From NCBI GenBank assembly GCA_004551905.1, contig SFPL01000067.1:1-20945 (forward strand): a stretch of DNA of 20,945 nucleotides, given 5' to 3'. Shown here piece after piece: positions 20,867 through 20,945 of the stretch. This stretch comes from Lentisphaeraceae bacterium (GTDB taxonomy: Bacteria > Verrucomicrobiota > Kiritimatiellia > RFP12 > UBA1067). Made by a program: the position numbers and the translations under genes. Positions within the stretch are counted from its first letter, which is position 1, and each line of letters opens with the position of its first letter. The notes under the pieces were generated by a model. It did no database searches. It had not been told where the DNA came from and was given only the letters and a program-made list of their open reading frames with translations.

Positions 20867-20945
20867 GCGGTTTTGCGCGACGAGACCCTGCCGCACAGCC
20901 TGTTCAAGGCATGACAAGCCACCCGACGGGATGCCGACGGGGACA
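20867..20945. other. Gene-less right edge with a truncated repeat
   Basis: No credible coding sequence. A frame of 89 codons on the minus strand runs across the hairpin and the promoter and resembles no family. The final GGGGACA equals the first half of the GGGGACAGACCCC hairpin at 1793-1805, so a further repeat probably continues past the edge. Confidence 0.3.

Noticed and set aside
20748..20922. An 89-codon minus-strand frame at the right edge
   Set aside because: It crosses the promoter and the long hairpin, and resembles no known family.

Overview
The window looks like chromosome from a high-G+C anaerobic bacterium of the PVC group, most likely Verrucomicrobiota/Kiritimatiellota (inference). 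The grounds are: a small protein matching the Minf_1886 family, which is known mainly from Planctomycetes and Verrucomicrobia; a HydE radical-SAM maturase, which implies [FeFe]-hydrogenase and anaerobic fermentation; secreted GH43 and GH127 enzymes for arabinose- and xylose-containing plant glycans; and an HTH-EIIA fusion regulator. No rRNA, tRNA, CRISPR array or complete insertion sequence was seen.

Layout. 1-113: a REP-type inverted doublet (two stem-loops, each preceded by GTAG, with covarying stems). 114-1574 (-): an AAA+ ATPase with a PD-(D/E)XK tail, visibly lower in G+C than everything else, under a promoter rich in palindromes. 1575-2016: an intergenic stretch with repeats, hairpins and an orphan promoter. 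2017-6040 (-): thrS, a GH127-type glycosidase and a Minf_1886 protein in one tight operon. 6133-9496 (-): amino-acid ABC binding lipoprotein, permease, a Sua5-Maf fusion and a FolB-CinA fusion, again one operon. 9544-11037 (-): secreted GH43 enzyme. 11088-12659 (-): alanine/glycine:cation symporter. 12726-15427 (-): a MetX-MetW fusion followed by a family 2 glycosyltransferase. 15501-17635 (+): hydE-mnmA. 17645-19422 (+): lgt-holA. 19379-20747 (-): HTH-EIIA regulator and a HAD phosphatase, the latter overlapping the end of holA tail to tail. 20748-20945: a promoter and a long symmetric hairpin, then a repeat fragment cut by the window edge.

The gene content is mostly housekeeping. Three things stand out. 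(1) Ten promoters share one motif, TATGNTATAATNCRC, an extended -10 box with a conserved downstream NCR(C/T). They are AT-rich islands in a GC-rich background and mark the start of every transcription unit. (2) For three genes (GH43, metXW, lgt) the start codon lies only 7-8 nt after the -10 box and there is no Shine-Dalgarno sequence, so their mRNAs are predicted to be leaderless; for a fourth (HTH-EIIA) the gap is 13 nt. The other genes have leaders long enough for a ribosome-binding site. (3) Neighbouring housekeeping enzymes are fused: Sua5 with Maf, FolB with CinA, MetX with MetW. The REP-like repeats at the left end, around the low-G+C ATPase, and at the right end are the only signs of mobile DNA.
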